DNA from: JBBQZL01 sp038207745
GTDB lineage: Bacteria > Actinomycetota > Thermoleophilia > Solirubrobacterales > 70-9
Length of the DNA stretch: 5,636 bases
Direction of reading: 5' to 3'
NCBI GenBank assembly: GCA_038207745.1
Contig: JBBQZL010000177.1
Coordinates: 1-5,636 of the forward strand
Below, piece by piece: positions 5,408 to 5,636 of this stretch. Position numbers and translations under genes: made by a program. How positions within the stretch are numbered: position 1 is the stretch's first letter; every line of letters starts with the position of its first letter. The notes under the pieces were generated by a model. It made no database searches and had not been told where the DNA came from. It saw only the letters and a list, made by a program, of their open reading frames with translations.

Positions 5408-5636
5408 AAGGGGACTGCAGCCTCGCTGACAACCGCATCCGCTGGAAGAGTGGGCCGTTCAAGAAGCACCACGCGATCCACAGGCACTGCTACGCCGGCT
5501 CGCTGATCGACATCTTCGGCCAGGACGAGCGTAGGCCCGTTCCGCATGGTCTGCGAGTACAAGATGGGCCAGCAGATCTGCCCCTGGGTGTCGCGCCTGC
5601 GAAAAGCGCCGGGCAGCCCTGAGGCCGCCCGGCGTT
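5395..5636 (+). pseudogene. Frameshifted Cys-containing coding remnant, runs off the window
   Basis: From 5395 one frame encodes GDCSLADNRIRWKSG, KKHHAIHRHCYAGSLIDIFG and QDE, with 38 of 40 third positions G/C between 5410 and 5529. After about 5530 this frame loses its G/C bias and ends at TGA 5620-5622. The frame one base ahead takes over with FRMVCEYKMGQQICPWVSRL and beyond, 28 of 32 third positions G/C, open to the window end. The two halves read as one protein broken by a one-base insertion (or two-base loss) near 5530-5540. Four cysteines across the two halves suggest a secreted, disulfide-bonded domain. No ATG, GTG or signal peptide precedes it, so the 5' end is missing too. I do not recognise the family. 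A sequencing error or a +1 frameshift at CCC-G (5536-5539) are alternatives. Confidence 0.5.

Noticed and set aside
5287..5562. Minus-strand 91-codon ORF at the right end
   Set aside because: It starts with TTG, overlaps the PAP2 3' end and has weaker third-position bias than the plus-strand frames in the same place.
5573..5582. Palindrome GCAGATCTGC
   Set aside because: Short, within a coding-like frame, and one of many GATC-centred words in this window.

Overview
The window looks like a chromosomal stretch from a high-GC actinobacterium. GC content is roughly two thirds and third codon positions in the real genes are strongly G/C. The secreted-protein tails (Ig-like repeats ending in Lys/Arg-rich beta-sandwich domains), the crotonase type and the DAG-kinase motifs are most reminiscent of Thermoleophilia (Solirubrobacterales or Gaiellales relatives). 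That placement is inference from protein style; no rRNA or marker gene is present.

Layout: (1) 1-517, the 3' end of a secreted Ig-like repeat protein. (2) 518-792, an intergenic stretch with a candidate promoter and an alternative small ORF. (3) 793-1089 (+), a small dimeric alpha/beta-barrel-like protein, convergent with (4) 1212-1919 (-), a crotonase-family enzyme; a perfect 12-bp inverted repeat lies between them. (5) 1920-2097, a divergent control region leading to (6) 2098-2427 (+), a TfoX N-terminal-domain protein. (7) 2428-3284, a decayed zone with a short C-terminal remnant on the minus strand and a C-terminal fragment of a secreted protein on the plus strand. (8) 3442-5374 (+), a two-gene operon of a membrane-anchored diacylglycerol-kinase-like lipid kinase and a PAP2 phosphatase, separated by one base. 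(9) about 5395-5636, a Cys-containing coding remnant whose frame switches near 5530 and which runs off the window.

The kinase/phosphatase pair is the best-defined functional unit: together they could phosphorylate and dephosphorylate a membrane lipid, possibly the diacylglycerol/phosphatidate couple. They match the two halves of a fused actinobacterial protein, but are separate genes in the reverse order. Two genes (2098 and 3442) appear to have leaderless transcripts from a TAGGCT -10 box placed 6-7 bases before a GTG start. The genes at 793 and 1919 use Shine-Dalgarno sites instead. I found no CRISPR array, IS element, tRNA, rRNA or clear new defence system. The least-explained pieces are the remnants at 2620-3284 and 5395-5636.
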